A DNA stretch of 16,853 nt from DATMMS01 sp036824145 (GTDB lineage: Bacteria; Chloroflexota; Dormibacteria; DASZGP01), in contig DAITAT010000037.1 of assembly GCA_036824145.1 (NCBI GenBank), forward strand, positions 1-16,853, read 5' to 3'. Position 1 is the first letter of the stretch. Each line of letters begins with the position of its first letter. Below, piece by piece: positions 6,670 to 13,473 of the stretch. The translations under genes were made by a program, and so were the position numbers. Under the pieces are notes generated by a model that made no database searches, was not told the origin of the DNA, and worked only from the letters and a program-made list of their open reading frames with translations.

Positions 6670-8184
6670 TCAGGGAGTATATCCGAGCCGGTTGATCAAG
6701 AACCCTGGCAGCGGTCCGGCGGCCAGCACGACCGCACGGGCGGCCTGATCGCTGCTGTCGCGAGCGATGCGGGTGACCGCGCCCCCTGTGGCGACTGCCC
6801 CAGCGGCGAAGGTCAGGGCGGCGGCCGGCTGCGCCGCGACATGGACAGCCTGCAATCGCGCCGTCTCGAGGTCCATGCCCGTCTCCGCAGCGATCAGACC
6901 GGCGGCCTCGCTGACGTCGAGACGGCCCCGCCCGATGCCGATCGCCACCAGCGCCAGGATCGCGCGCCAGCCCAGCTCCCGGCGGCTGCGCCGCGCCACG
7001 CCCGGAGCGCCGGCCAGGGCCAGCGCCCGCCAGCCCTCCGCACCCTCGGGCGCGGGCACCAGGAGTCGCGCCAGCCGGCCGTGGCCGCGAGCACTGGCGG
7101 CGGGTAGGTACTCGGCTGCGTGGATCACGGCCAGCTCGCGCTCCAGATCCGGCAGCGACAGCCCAGAGGCGCCGTCGCCGACGAGCAGCCGCAGCGGCTC
7201 GGACGCCAGCGGCCCGCCGGCAGCCAGCGCCAGCGGCGGCAGCAGCGGCTGCAGCCACGAAGGCTGCGCCTCGACGGCGAACTCGGCGCCTCCGGGGTCC
7301 GGACACCAGGGGTCGCAGGCGGCTTCGACCCGACGGCAAGCGTCGGCGACCACCGCCAGCGCCGCGGGCTCGCGAGGCGCCGTGCCAACTGGAAAAGCTG
7401 GTGGACCAGCTTCCTGGTGGCGCCCGTAGGTGAGGTCGTCGTGGTCGAGGCCCGCCTGGTCCGCGAGCATCGCCTCGGCGGCGGACTCCACCTCGTCGAG
7501 GCTCATGCCCAGGCCCGCCGGTTCGACGATCAGAGTCGCGTCGGCGCTCGCCGCCGGCATGTACTCCTTGAGGAGCCAGCCGCCGTCCTCGGCCGCAGCG
7601 GTCAGCAGCTCGCCCAGGCCGGCCTCGATGCGCTCACGGAGACGCGGCTGGAGCGGCAGCGCCCTGGCCGCCGCGGCGGCGAGGTCGAGGAGTTGGGGCA
7701 GACGCTTGGCTGCGGCCAGCGCGACCTGGCCGGCTGCCTCGGTGGCCCCGGAGCACCCCTCTCGAGAGGCTGCCAGGAATGACGGTCCTAACTCCACCAG
7801 CGCGGCCAGCTCCGCGGCGCGAGGCTGGGGCGCGAGCCCGAGGCCGCCAAGGGCGGCGAGGAGGTGGCGCTCCAGCAGCAGGGCTCCCGCCGGCGGCCTT
7901 GGTTCTGGGGCGGGCGTGACGCGGCGCAGGGAGTGCGCCAGCGCGGAGCGATCCAGGTCGTCATCCCCGTCGAGGCCGTCGAGGGACTCGAGCTCGGCCA
8001 CCAGCGCCACCAGCCGCTGGGACTCGTGCGCCATTTCCCCCGCGGAGCCGTCGGGCAGGTGCCCGGTCTCACCCGTGAGCAGCGCGGCTCCGAGCGGGTC
8101 GGCGATCGCCAGCTCGTCCTGAGCGCGCGTGACCAGCTCGCTCAGTCGGGGATCTCGGGGCAGTCGCGCCTCGATCGGGATCAT
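6670..8184 (-). CDS. DUF885-like protein, probable pseudoenzyme
   Basis: A 504-residue Ala/Leu-rich protein without signal peptide or membrane helix. Several landmarks recall the DUF885 family of zincin-like metallohydrolases. There is an EGW segment (E383-W385), which in DUF885 reads EGWALY. A C-terminal stretch, TGMDLETARLQAVHVAAQP followed by AALTFAAG, matches the family's GM..EEA..EV.RY...PGQALSYK.G. The place where DUF885 has its HExxPGH zinc site reads IHAAEYLPAAS (H355, E358). The HE pair and second His are not in register, so zinc binding is probably lost. Start ATG has no Shine-Dalgarno; a TAAAGT box lies 6 bases upstream. It is divergent from rsmE and upstream of rpsU. The family call is from remembered motif patterns; function unknown. 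Confidence 0.6.
   Translation of the reverse strand: MIPIEARLPRDPRLSELVTRAQDELAIADPLGAALLTGETGHLPDGSAGEMAHESQRLVALVAELESLDGLDGDDDLDRSALAHSLRRVTPAPEPRPPAGALLLERHLLAALGGLGLAPQPRAAELAALVELGPSFLAASREGCSGATEAAGQVALAAAKRLPQLLDLAAAAARALPLQPRLRERIEAGLGELLTAAAEDGGWLLKEYMPAASADATLIVEPAGLGMSLDEVESAAEAMLADQAGLDHDDLTYGRHQEAGPPAFPVGTAPREPAALAVVADACRRVEAACDPWCPDPGGAEFAVEAQPSWLQPLLPPLALAAGGPLASEPLRLLVGDGASGLSLPDLERELAVIHAAEYLPAASARGHGRLARLLVPAPEGAEGWRALALAGAPGVARRSRRELGWRAILALVAIGIGRGRLDVSEAAGLIAAETGMDLETARLQAVHVAAQPAAALTFAAGAVATGGAVTRIARDSSDQAARAVVLAAGPLPGFLINRLGYTP
6676..6681 (-). promoter_or_regulatory. Possible -10 for rpsU
   Basis: Minus strand TATACT (5/6 match to TATAAT), inside the last codons of the upstream DUF885 gene. 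A start near 6669 would give a leader of about 74 bases whose first element is the hairpin at 6648-6666. No -35 is visible. Confidence 0.4.
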
Positions 8185-8190
8185 GGCCGC

Positions 8191-8196
8191 ACTTTA
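8191..8196 (-). promoter_or_regulatory. Possible -10 before the DUF885-like gene (leaderless)
   Basis: Minus strand TAAAGT, 6 bases before ATG, with no Shine-Dalgarno. Part of a 60-base divergent region with rsmE. No -35 found. Confidence 0.4.
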
Positions 8197-8231
8197 GTCG
8201 AAGGACCCAGCCCCGCCACTGGTGACGCCGC

Positions 8232-8237
8232 TACCAT
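8232..8237 (+). promoter_or_regulatory. Possible -10 before rsmE (leaderless)
   Basis: TACCAT ends 7 bases before the rsmE ATG and there is no Shine-Dalgarno, so transcription would start at or next to the start codon. No -35 found. Confidence 0.4.
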
Positions 8238-8244
8238 CGCTGCC

Positions 8245-8991
8245 ATGGTCAGGCTCTTTGTGGACACCGGCGCGATCAGCGGAGGCGAGCTACACCTCAC
8301 GGGCGCCGATGCCCGGCACCTCGGTGGAGCCCTGCGGCTGCAGCCCCATGAGGAGCTTGTCGCCGTCACGCCTGACGGAATCGAGCATCGCTGCCAGGTC
8401 ACCAGCGCGAGCGCCACCGAGGTGGTGGCGCGCGTGCTCGAGAGCAACCCGTCGCGCAAAGAGCCGAGCCGGCGGGTCCGCCTTTGTCAGGCGCTCCTCA
8501 AGGGTGACCAATTCGATCGGATCCTCGAGTACGCCGGCGAGCTGGGGGTGGAGTCGGTGCAACCGTTGATCACCGAGCGGACGGTGGCCCGGCCGGACGC
8601 CGCCAAGCTGGCGGCGCGGCAAAAGCGCTGGCAGCAGATCGTGCGCCAGGGCGCCGAGTTGGGCCGGCGGGGACGGCTCCCGAAGGTCCTCCCGGCGGCG
8701 GCGCTGGCCGAGGCGACCGAAGCGGCCGCCACCGGTGGTCTGAGGACCTTCCTGCTCTATGAGGGCGCCGGGCTGCCCAGCCTCTCCGCGGCCGACCTCG
8801 GCGATGACGGCGTTTGCATCATCGTCGGCCCCGAGGGTGGTTGGTCCGATGCCGAAGTAAAGTTGGCGGAGCGCTCGGGCGCGCTCGCGGTCAGCCTGGG
8901 CCCGAGGGTGATGCGGCCGCTACCGGCGGCTCTGACCGCGCTGGCGGTGCTCTATCACCGCAGCGGGGACCTGGAACTTAAGGAGGACTGA
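8245..8991 (+). CDS. rsmE: 16S rRNA m3U1498 methyltransferase RsmE
   Basis: A 248-residue SPOUT-class methyltransferase, normal length, with an N-terminal PUA-like domain (1-70) and a C-terminal trefoil-knot domain. It uses AdoMet to methylate U1498 of 16S rRNA in the 30S subunit. Seen: ARHL near 23-26, LLKGDQFDRILEYAGELGV (84-102, the family's K..K..iiqKatELGV), GPEGGW (195-200) and SLGPRVMR (217-224). After that the family has RTETA or RTSTA; here it is RPLPA (224-228). The usual QKATELG is EYAGELG. These changes are at knot or active-site positions. ATG at 8245 is chosen because the conserved VRLFV start follows; the open frame upstream is a shadow. HIT follows without a gap. Confidence 0.9.
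   Translation: MVRLFVDTGAISGGELHLTGADARHLGGALRLQPHEELVAVTPDGIEHRCQVTSASATEVVARVLESNPSRKEPSRRVRLCQALLKGDQFDRILEYAGELGVESVQPLITERTVARPDAAKLAARQKRWQQIVRQGAELGRRGRLPKVLPAAALAEATEAAATGGLRTFLLYEGAGLPSLSAADLGDDGVCIIVGPEGGWSDAEVKLAERSGALAVSLGPRVMRPLPAALTALAVLYHRSGDLELKED
8979..8986 (+). promoter_or_regulatory. Shine-Dalgarno of the HIT gene
   Basis: TAAGGAGG lies inside the last codons of rsmE, 5 bases before the GTG. It fixes the GTG start and shows the two genes are translated from one mRNA. Confidence 0.85.
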
Positions 8992-9339
8992 GTGGGCGAG
9001 GAGTGCATCTTCTGCAGGATCGCCGAAGGCGAAATCCCGGCCAACATCGTCTACCGGGACGAAAACGTTGTCGCCTTCGAAGACATCAAGCCGGTGGCTC
9101 CCGTGCACTTGCTCATCATCCCGACCAGGCACATCAGCAGCATCCGCGAGCTTGACGAATCCAACGCCGACGTCCTTGTGAACCTGGTCCACACCGCCAA
9201 CAAGCTGGCCAAGGAGAAGGACATCCACGACGCCGGGTTCCGCCTCAACATCAACGCCGGCCCGAACGGCGGCCAGACCGTGTACCACCTGCACGTGCAC
9301 CTGATTGGCGGCCGCTTCATGACCTGGCCTCCAGGCTGA
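8992..9339 (+). CDS. HIT-domain (HINT-type) nucleotide hydrolase
   Basis: A 115-residue HIT-superfamily protein of the HINT branch: a purine nucleotide-binding phosphoramidase or AMP-lysine hydrolase in the family's known members. It has C5xxC8 at the N-terminus (as in zinc-binding members), the R46H47 region after PT, GPNGGQTVYHLHVHLIGG with the histidine triad H99, H101, H103, and the family end GRFMTWPPG. Its length is that of bacterial HinT. The start is GTG immediately after the rsmE stop (TGA-GTG), with a strong Shine-Dalgarno 5 bases before. It converges on dnaJ; the 63 bases between them show no convincing terminator. The natural substrate cannot be told from sequence. Confidence 0.95.
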   Translation: MGEECIFCRIAEGEIPANIVYRDENVVAFEDIKPVAPVHLLIIPTRHISSIRELDESNADVLVNLVHTANKLAKEKDIHDAGFRLNINAGPNGGQTVYHLHVHLIGGRFMTWPPG

Positions 9340-9402
9340 GCGCCCAGCTCTACTCGCTGACGGTGAAGAAAACCGCCGCTGGCAGGTAGCGCGGGCCGCG
9401 GC

Positions 9403-10515
9403 CTAAATTCCGAGCGAATCCCGGAGACGGTCGAAGACGTTCTTGGGCGCCTCGGTGGGAAGGCCGGTGCGGCCGCCCAGACCTTCAAGCGCCTTCTTCT
9501 CTTCAAAGTTGAGCTTGGTCGGCGTGATCACGTGGACGACCACGATCTCGTCGCCTCGCTTGCCCGAGCGCACGTGGGGAACGCCCCTACCGGCCAGCCG
9601 CAGGCGGGTGCCGTACTGGGTGCCGGCGGGCACGTCGAGCTTGACCGGCCCGTCGACGGTGGGGACCTCGATGGTGTCGCCCAGGGCCGCCTGGCTGAAG
9701 TTCACACCGAGGTCGTAGTAGATGTCGCGACCCTGGCGACGAAGCAGTGGGTGCGGCCGGACGCTCATGGCGACGTAGAGGTCCCCGTAGCCTCCCCCGC
9801 GCGCGCCCGCCTCACCCTCGCCGCTGAGGCGGATCTGGTCGCCGTGGTCGACCCCGGCGGGGATCGTGACCTTCAGCGTCTTGGCAGACTGCACTCGACC
9901 GGACCCCTGGCAGGCGGTGCATGGCTTCTCGATCAGCTGACCCCCGCCTCGGCAGCGCGGGCAGGTGACGACGTTGACAACCTGGCCGAAGACCGATTGC
10001 GCCACCCGCCGCACCTGGCCCTGGCCGCCGCAGTCAGGGCATTGGATCGGCGTCGACCCAGGCTCGGCGCCGGAACCGGAGCAGGTCGCGCAGACGTCGC
10101 GGCGAGGAACCTGGATCTCTTTCTCGACGCCGAAGATTGCCTCTTCGAAAGTCAGCTCCAGGCCGTAGCGAAGGTCTCCGCCCGGTCGCGGCCCGCCCCG
10201 CCGCCGGCCGCCTCCCTGGCCACCGAAGAACATGTCGAAGAGATCGCCGAAGCCGGCCCCCGCGAAAGCATCGCCGAAACCGCCGGCGCCGCCGCCAACA
10301 CGGCCGTAAGTGTCGTACTGGCTGCGCTTGCCCGGGTCGGAGAGCACTTCATAGGCTTCGTTGATCTCTTTGAAGCTGGTCTCCGCGGCGGCGTCGCCCG
10401 GGTTGCGATCCGGGTGGTATTTCATCGCCAGCTTGCGGAACGCCTTCTTGATCTCGTCCTGGCTCGCGCTACGGGTTACCTCCAGGACTTCGTAGTAATC
10501 CCGTGTCGTCGCCAT
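9403..10515 (-). CDS. dnaJ: Chaperone DnaJ (Hsp40)
   Basis: A 370-residue type I J-protein that delivers unfolded clients to DnaK and stimulates its ATPase. J domain 1-70 with HPD at 34-36; Gly/Phe-rich linker about 72-113; four zinc repeats CATCSGSG (142-149), CPDCGGQG (159-166), CPRCRGGG (185-192), CTACQGSG (199-206); C-terminal beta domains with LRLAGRGVP. All eight zinc cysteines are present. ATG start; 11 bases after the grpE stop, no clear Shine-Dalgarno in the gap. It is the last gene of the hrcA-grpE-dnaJ set and presumably under CIRCE control. dnaK, normally between grpE and dnaJ, is absent here. Confidence 0.98.
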   Translation of the reverse strand: MATTRDYYEVLEVTRSASQDEIKKAFRKLAMKYHPDRNPGDAAAETSFKEINEAYEVLSDPGKRSQYDTYGRVGGGAGGFGDAFAGAGFGDLFDMFFGGQGGGRRRGGPRPGGDLRYGLELTFEEAIFGVEKEIQVPRRDVCATCSGSGAEPGSTPIQCPDCGGQGQVRRVAQSVFGQVVNVVTCPRCRGGGQLIEKPCTACQGSGRVQSAKTLKVTIPAGVDHGDQIRLSGEGEAGARGGGYGDLYVAMSVRPHPLLRRQGRDIYYDLGVNFSQAALGDTIEVPTVDGPVKLDVPAGTQYGTRLRLAGRGVPHVRSGKRGDEIVVVHVITPTKLNFEEKKALEGLGGRTGLPTEAPKNVFDRLRDSLGI

Positions 10516-10526
10516 CGCGCCGAAAG

Positions 10527-11120
10527 CTAGCTGTCGCGGGCGACTTTGACCAGGCTCGGCCGCAGGACCCGGTCGTGGAGGGTGTAACCGCGCTGCAGCT
10601 CGGCGATGACCTGGCCCTCCGCGTACTCTTCGGAGGGTTCCGCGGTGACTGCCTGGTGAAGGTTGGGATCGAAGAATTGGCCCTCGGCCTCAATCGGGCG
10701 GACGCCCTCGGATTCGAGGATGTCCTCGAACTGCTTGACCACCATCAGCAGGCCACTGCGAAGTTGCTCCGTCGGGCCCTCAACGCCTTCAGGCGCGTGG
10801 TCGAGAGCACGATGGAAGTTGTCCAGCACCGGCAGCAACTTGGTGATCAGCTCCGAGTTGGCGTATTGGAGCTGGTCGGCCTGCTCCTGGCGATGACGCC
10901 GGCGCATGTTGTCCATCTCGGCGGCCATCCGCACGTACTTGTCGGTGTTCTCCTTAATGGCCGCGCGGGCCTCCTCCAGCGCCTCCTCGGCGGCCTCCAG
11001 CTGGCGCCCTGATTCCTTCCCCCGCGGTCCGGAGGGCGCTCGGCCAGCCCGCTTCCGCGGCCCCTCGTGGGCGCCGTGGACATCTACGCCCAGGTCGATA
11101 CCGTTGTCGTCATCACCCAT
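10527..11120 (-). CDS. grpE: Nucleotide exchange factor GrpE
   Basis: A 197-residue protein that releases ADP from DnaK. A charged, probably disordered start (1-36) is followed by a long coiled coil (about 38-100: EAAEEALEEARAAIKENTDKY...). Then comes the helical bundle and beta-wing, with FFDPNLHQAV and the end signature QRGYTLHDRVLRPSLVKVA. ATG start with AGG 2 bases before it at most, so a weak ribosome site; a TAAAAC 7 bases upstream is a near miss for a -10. It is 48 bases downstream of hrcA and 11 bases before dnaJ, so most likely part of the CIRCE-controlled transcript. Confidence 0.97.
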   Translation of the reverse strand: MGDDDNGIDLGVDVHGAHEGPRKRAGRAPSGPRGKESGRQLEAAEEALEEARAAIKENTDKYVRMAAEMDNMRRRHRQEQADQLQYANSELITKLLPVLDNFHRALDHAPEGVEGPTEQLRSGLLMVVKQFEDILESEGVRPIEAEGQFFDPNLHQAVTAEPSEEYAEGQVIAELQRGYTLHDRVLRPSLVKVARDS

Positions 11121-11168
11121 GCCTGCGGTTTTACCCCAACCGCCCGCCCGACAATCCCGATCCGGGCG

Positions 11169-12206
11169 TCATTGATAGAGGCGTGCAACAGCCAGGCCGG
11201 CGAGCTCAGCGACGTAGCGCAGCCGAGCCACCACCTGCGGGTAGAGCATCCGGGTGGGGCCGATGGTGCCGATGGTTCCGGTGAAACCAGGGGCGCCGTA
11301 CGTGGTCATGACCAGGCTGCATTCGCGGAGGTGAAGGTCCCCGCTCTCATCGCCGATCAGCACCTCCACCTTCTCCGCGGAATCGGTGGCCTCCAGCATC
11401 CGCGCCAGGTCCCGGCTCTCCTCAAGCAACTCCAGCACCGGAAGCAGCCGCTCCGCATCGACGAACTCCGGCTGCTTGAGCAGGTTGCGGACGCCGTCGT
11501 GAACGACGACGGTCGCCGACTCGGAGTCGTGCGCCTTCATGAAGTCGGCGATCCCCTGCACCACCGCGGCCTGCCAGTCCTCGAGCTGGTTGCTGGCGTG
11601 ATAGGTGTGCAGCTCCAGGGCGGTCTTGCCATTGAGGTCCTGGTTGAGGCGGTTCGAGAACGCGCCCAGGAGCTCCTGGTCGACATCGGCGGTCAGATCC
11701 ACGGGCTGCTGCCGGACCAGGTTCCCCTCCAGCACCACGATCGCCAGGATCCGGCCCTCGTCGAGATGGATCAGGTCGGTGTACTTGAGCTTGCTCTCAC
11801 TGGTCCGAGGGGCGGTGACCACGCCGACGTTGTCGGCAGCGCGCGCCATCGCCAGGGCCGTTCCCTCGAGGATCGCTTCGAGCTCCAACGGCAGCGCCTC
11901 GAAGAACTCGAGCATGCCGGCGCGGAGCGGGGGGCTGACCGACTCCTCCTCCATCAGATAGTCGACGAAATACCGATAACCGAGGTCGGAGGGGACCCGA
12001 CCCGACGAAGTATGTGGCTGGCGCAGGTGGCCGGTCTCCATCAGGAAAGCGAGCTCATTGCGGATCGTCGCCGCGCTCCACCGGGCGAAATGCCGCGCTG
12101 CCAGCGACTGCGAGCCGACCGGCACGGCGGTAGTGGTGTAGTCCACGACGACAGCCTTGAGCACCTGCTCCTTGCGGTCATCGAGATTCGAGACGTCTTT
12201 TAGCAC
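11169..12206 (-). CDS. hrcA: Heat-inducible transcription repressor HrcA
   Basis: A 345-residue repressor that binds CIRCE and needs GroEL in known cases, switching off chaperone operons in unstressed cells. The winged-helix start has LDDRKEQVLKAVV (8-20), VPVGSQSLA (28-36), WSAATIRNELAFLMETGHL (43-61) and PHTSSGRVP (64-72), then GYRYFVDYL. The dimer and GAF-like regions follow, with GTIGTIGPTRM near the C-terminus. The start must precede residue 8; the only start codon in frame there is GTG (12204-12206), which lies inside the CIRCE operator. Upstream in-frame codons offer no ATG, GTG or TTG. hemW ends 25 bases upstream. Followed by grpE and dnaJ. Confidence 0.97.
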   Translation of the reverse strand: MLKDVSNLDDRKEQVLKAVVVDYTTTAVPVGSQSLAARHFARWSAATIRNELAFLMETGHLRQPHTSSGRVPSDLGYRYFVDYLMEEESVSPPLRAGMLEFFEALPLELEAILEGTALAMARAADNVGVVTAPRTSESKLKYTDLIHLDEGRILAIVVLEGNLVRQQPVDLTADVDQELLGAFSNRLNQDLNGKTALELHTYHASNQLEDWQAAVVQGIADFMKAHDSESATVVVHDGVRNLLKQPEFVDAERLLPVLELLEESRDLARMLEATDSAEKVEVLIGDESGDLHLRECSLVMTTYGAPGFTGTIGTIGPTRMLYPQVVARLRYVAELAGLAVARLYQ

Positions 12207-12226
12207 TCTAAATACCTGAGTGCCAA
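12200..12226 (-). promoter_or_regulatory. CIRCE operator (HrcA binding site)
   Basis: Plus strand TTAGCACTC (12200-12208), nine bases, then GAGTGCCAA (12218-12226). The consensus is TTAGCACTC-N9-GAGTGCTAA, so there is one mismatch in 18. The right arm, read on the minus strand, contains the hrcA GTG start. It lies next to the hrcA -10 candidate. Confidence 0.95.
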
Positions 12227-12228
12227 CG

Positions 12229-12234
12229 ATTCTA
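12229..12234 (-). promoter_or_regulatory. Probable -10 of hrcA-grpE-dnaJ
   Basis: Minus strand TAGAAT (5/6), overlapping the hemW TAG stop. A start near 12222 would place CIRCE at the first transcribed bases and leave about 16 bases of leader before GTG. No -35 match is seen at 16-18 bases upstream. Confidence 0.5.
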
Positions 12235-13473
12235 GACCAGGGTCAGCGGATCAGCCTCGTTCCAGGCGCCGGTTCCGTGCCCCACGAACTCGGCGACCAC
12301 GCGATTGAGCACCAGCATCCCCCCCTCCGTGGCTGCCACCATGTCGCCGTCCCGGTGTAGCAGACCGGCGCCGGCAAGCTCGTCGACCTTGGTCGCCAGC
12401 GCGCCGCCAATGTCAGACCCGAAGCGGCGTGAGGCTGCGCCGAGGTCGACGCCGGAGCGCATCCGCAGGCCCATCATCATCAGGTCGCCGATGGTGGTGT
12501 GCCGGTCCAGCCACTCGTGGCCGGCCTGGGCATGGCCGCGGTCGCGCACGGCGCCGATATAGGCGGCTGGATTCGACACGTTCCATTGGCGGACGGTGAT
12601 CGCGCCCTCCGTGCGGGTTTCGCGAAGCCATGACGGAGCCGATTGAGCAAACAGGAAGGCGTGGGCGCCAGCGCCGGCGGCGGCGTATGGCACCCCGCTC
12701 CAGTACGCCATGTTGTGGCGGCATTCGCGCCCCGGGCGGGCCCAGTTGGAGACCTCGTATCGAGCCAGGCCGGCGGCGGCCAGCAACATCTCGGCGGCGG
12801 CGTACTGGTCCAACTTGACCTCGTCGTCCGGCATCAGGGTCCTGCCGGAGGCGACATCCGCGCCCAGTCGCGTACCAACCTCGGGGGTCAGCTCGTACGC
12901 CGAGACGTGGTCGGGTCCAAGCTGCAGCACCGCCGCCAGCACCTCCTCCCACCGCGACGTGGTCAGGCCGGGGATGGCGAAGATGAGATCGCAGGAGACG
13001 TTGCCGAAGCCGGCCGTGCGAGCCCGCCCGAAGACGTCAACGGCCTCGTCGGCGGTGTGGGCGCGCTCGAGGAAACCCAGTGCACCGCTGTCCAGGCTCT
13101 GGAAGCCAAGACTCAACCGGTTGACCCCAGCTGCCAGCCAGGCCTCCATCTTGTCGGACTCGGCTGATTGCGGGTTGGCCTCCAGCGTGACCTCGGCGTC
13201 GGGGGCCAGGACAAAGCTCTCCCGGACGGCGTCCAGCGCGGCGCGGATCTGCTCCGCCGGCACACGGCTGGGGGTGCCACCCCCGATGAAGACGGTGTCG
13301 AGGCGAGGCGCTCCCAGCTCGCGGCCCCAGAGTCGGATCTCAGAGACCAGGGCCCGGCTGTAAGACTCGAACAGCCCCTCGAGACCGACGTGGGAGTTGA
13401 AATCGCAGTACGGGCACTTGCTGACGCAGAAGGGGACGTGGAGGTAGAGGCTGTGCGGCGAGTGGTCGGTCAT
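12232..13473 (-). CDS. hemW: Haem chaperone HemW (radical SAM)
   Basis: A 413-residue radical SAM protein, often mislabelled as coproporphyrinogen oxidase. HemW binds haem and hands it to respiratory enzymes at the membrane. The cluster motif is C16xxxC20xxC23 (PFCVSKCPYCDFNSH), followed by FIGGGTPS, VTLEANP, LSLGFQS and the HemW-type CRHNMAYWSGVPYAAAGAGAHAF segment. Real HemN lacks this arrangement. Start ATG at 13471-13473 overlaps the GNAT stop as ATGA. The frame is open further upstream into GNAT, but that is a shadow. It is translated right after GNAT; its stop abuts the hrcA promoter and CIRCE. The link to lepA is common in bacteria. Confidence 0.95.
   Translation of the reverse strand: MTDHSPHSLYLHVPFCVSKCPYCDFNSHVGLEGLFESYSRALVSEIRLWGRELGAPRLDTVFIGGGTPSRVPAEQIRAALDAVRESFVLAPDAEVTLEANPQSAESDKMEAWLAAGVNRLSLGFQSLDSGALGFLERAHTADEAVDVFGRARTAGFGNVSCDLIFAIPGLTTSRWEEVLAAVLQLGPDHVSAYELTPEVGTRLGADVASGRTLMPDDEVKLDQYAAAEMLLAAAGLARYEVSNWARPGRECRHNMAYWSGVPYAAAGAGAHAFLFAQSAPSWLRETRTEGAITVRQWNVSNPAAYIGAVRDRGHAQAGHEWLDRHTTIGDLMMMGLRMRSGVDLGAASRRFGSDIGGALATKVDELAGAGLLHRDGDMVAATEGGMLVLNRVVAEFVGHGTGAWNEADPLTLV

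Noticed and set aside
6596..7339. Long in-frame extension upstream of rpsU
   Set aside because: Arg/Ala/Gly low-complexity translation overlapping the DUF885 gene; bS21 begins at the ATG after the strong Shine-Dalgarno.
7864..8244. In-frame extension upstream of rsmE
   Set aside because: Antisense to the DUF885 gene; RsmE homology starts at the ATG at 8245.
9340..9402. Bidirectional terminator between HIT and dnaJ
   Set aside because: Only 4-bp stems and a short GGCCGCGGCC palindrome, with no T-tract on either strand.
9532..10530. 332-codon plus-strand open frame
   Set aside because: Antisense to dnaJ; no recognisable domain.
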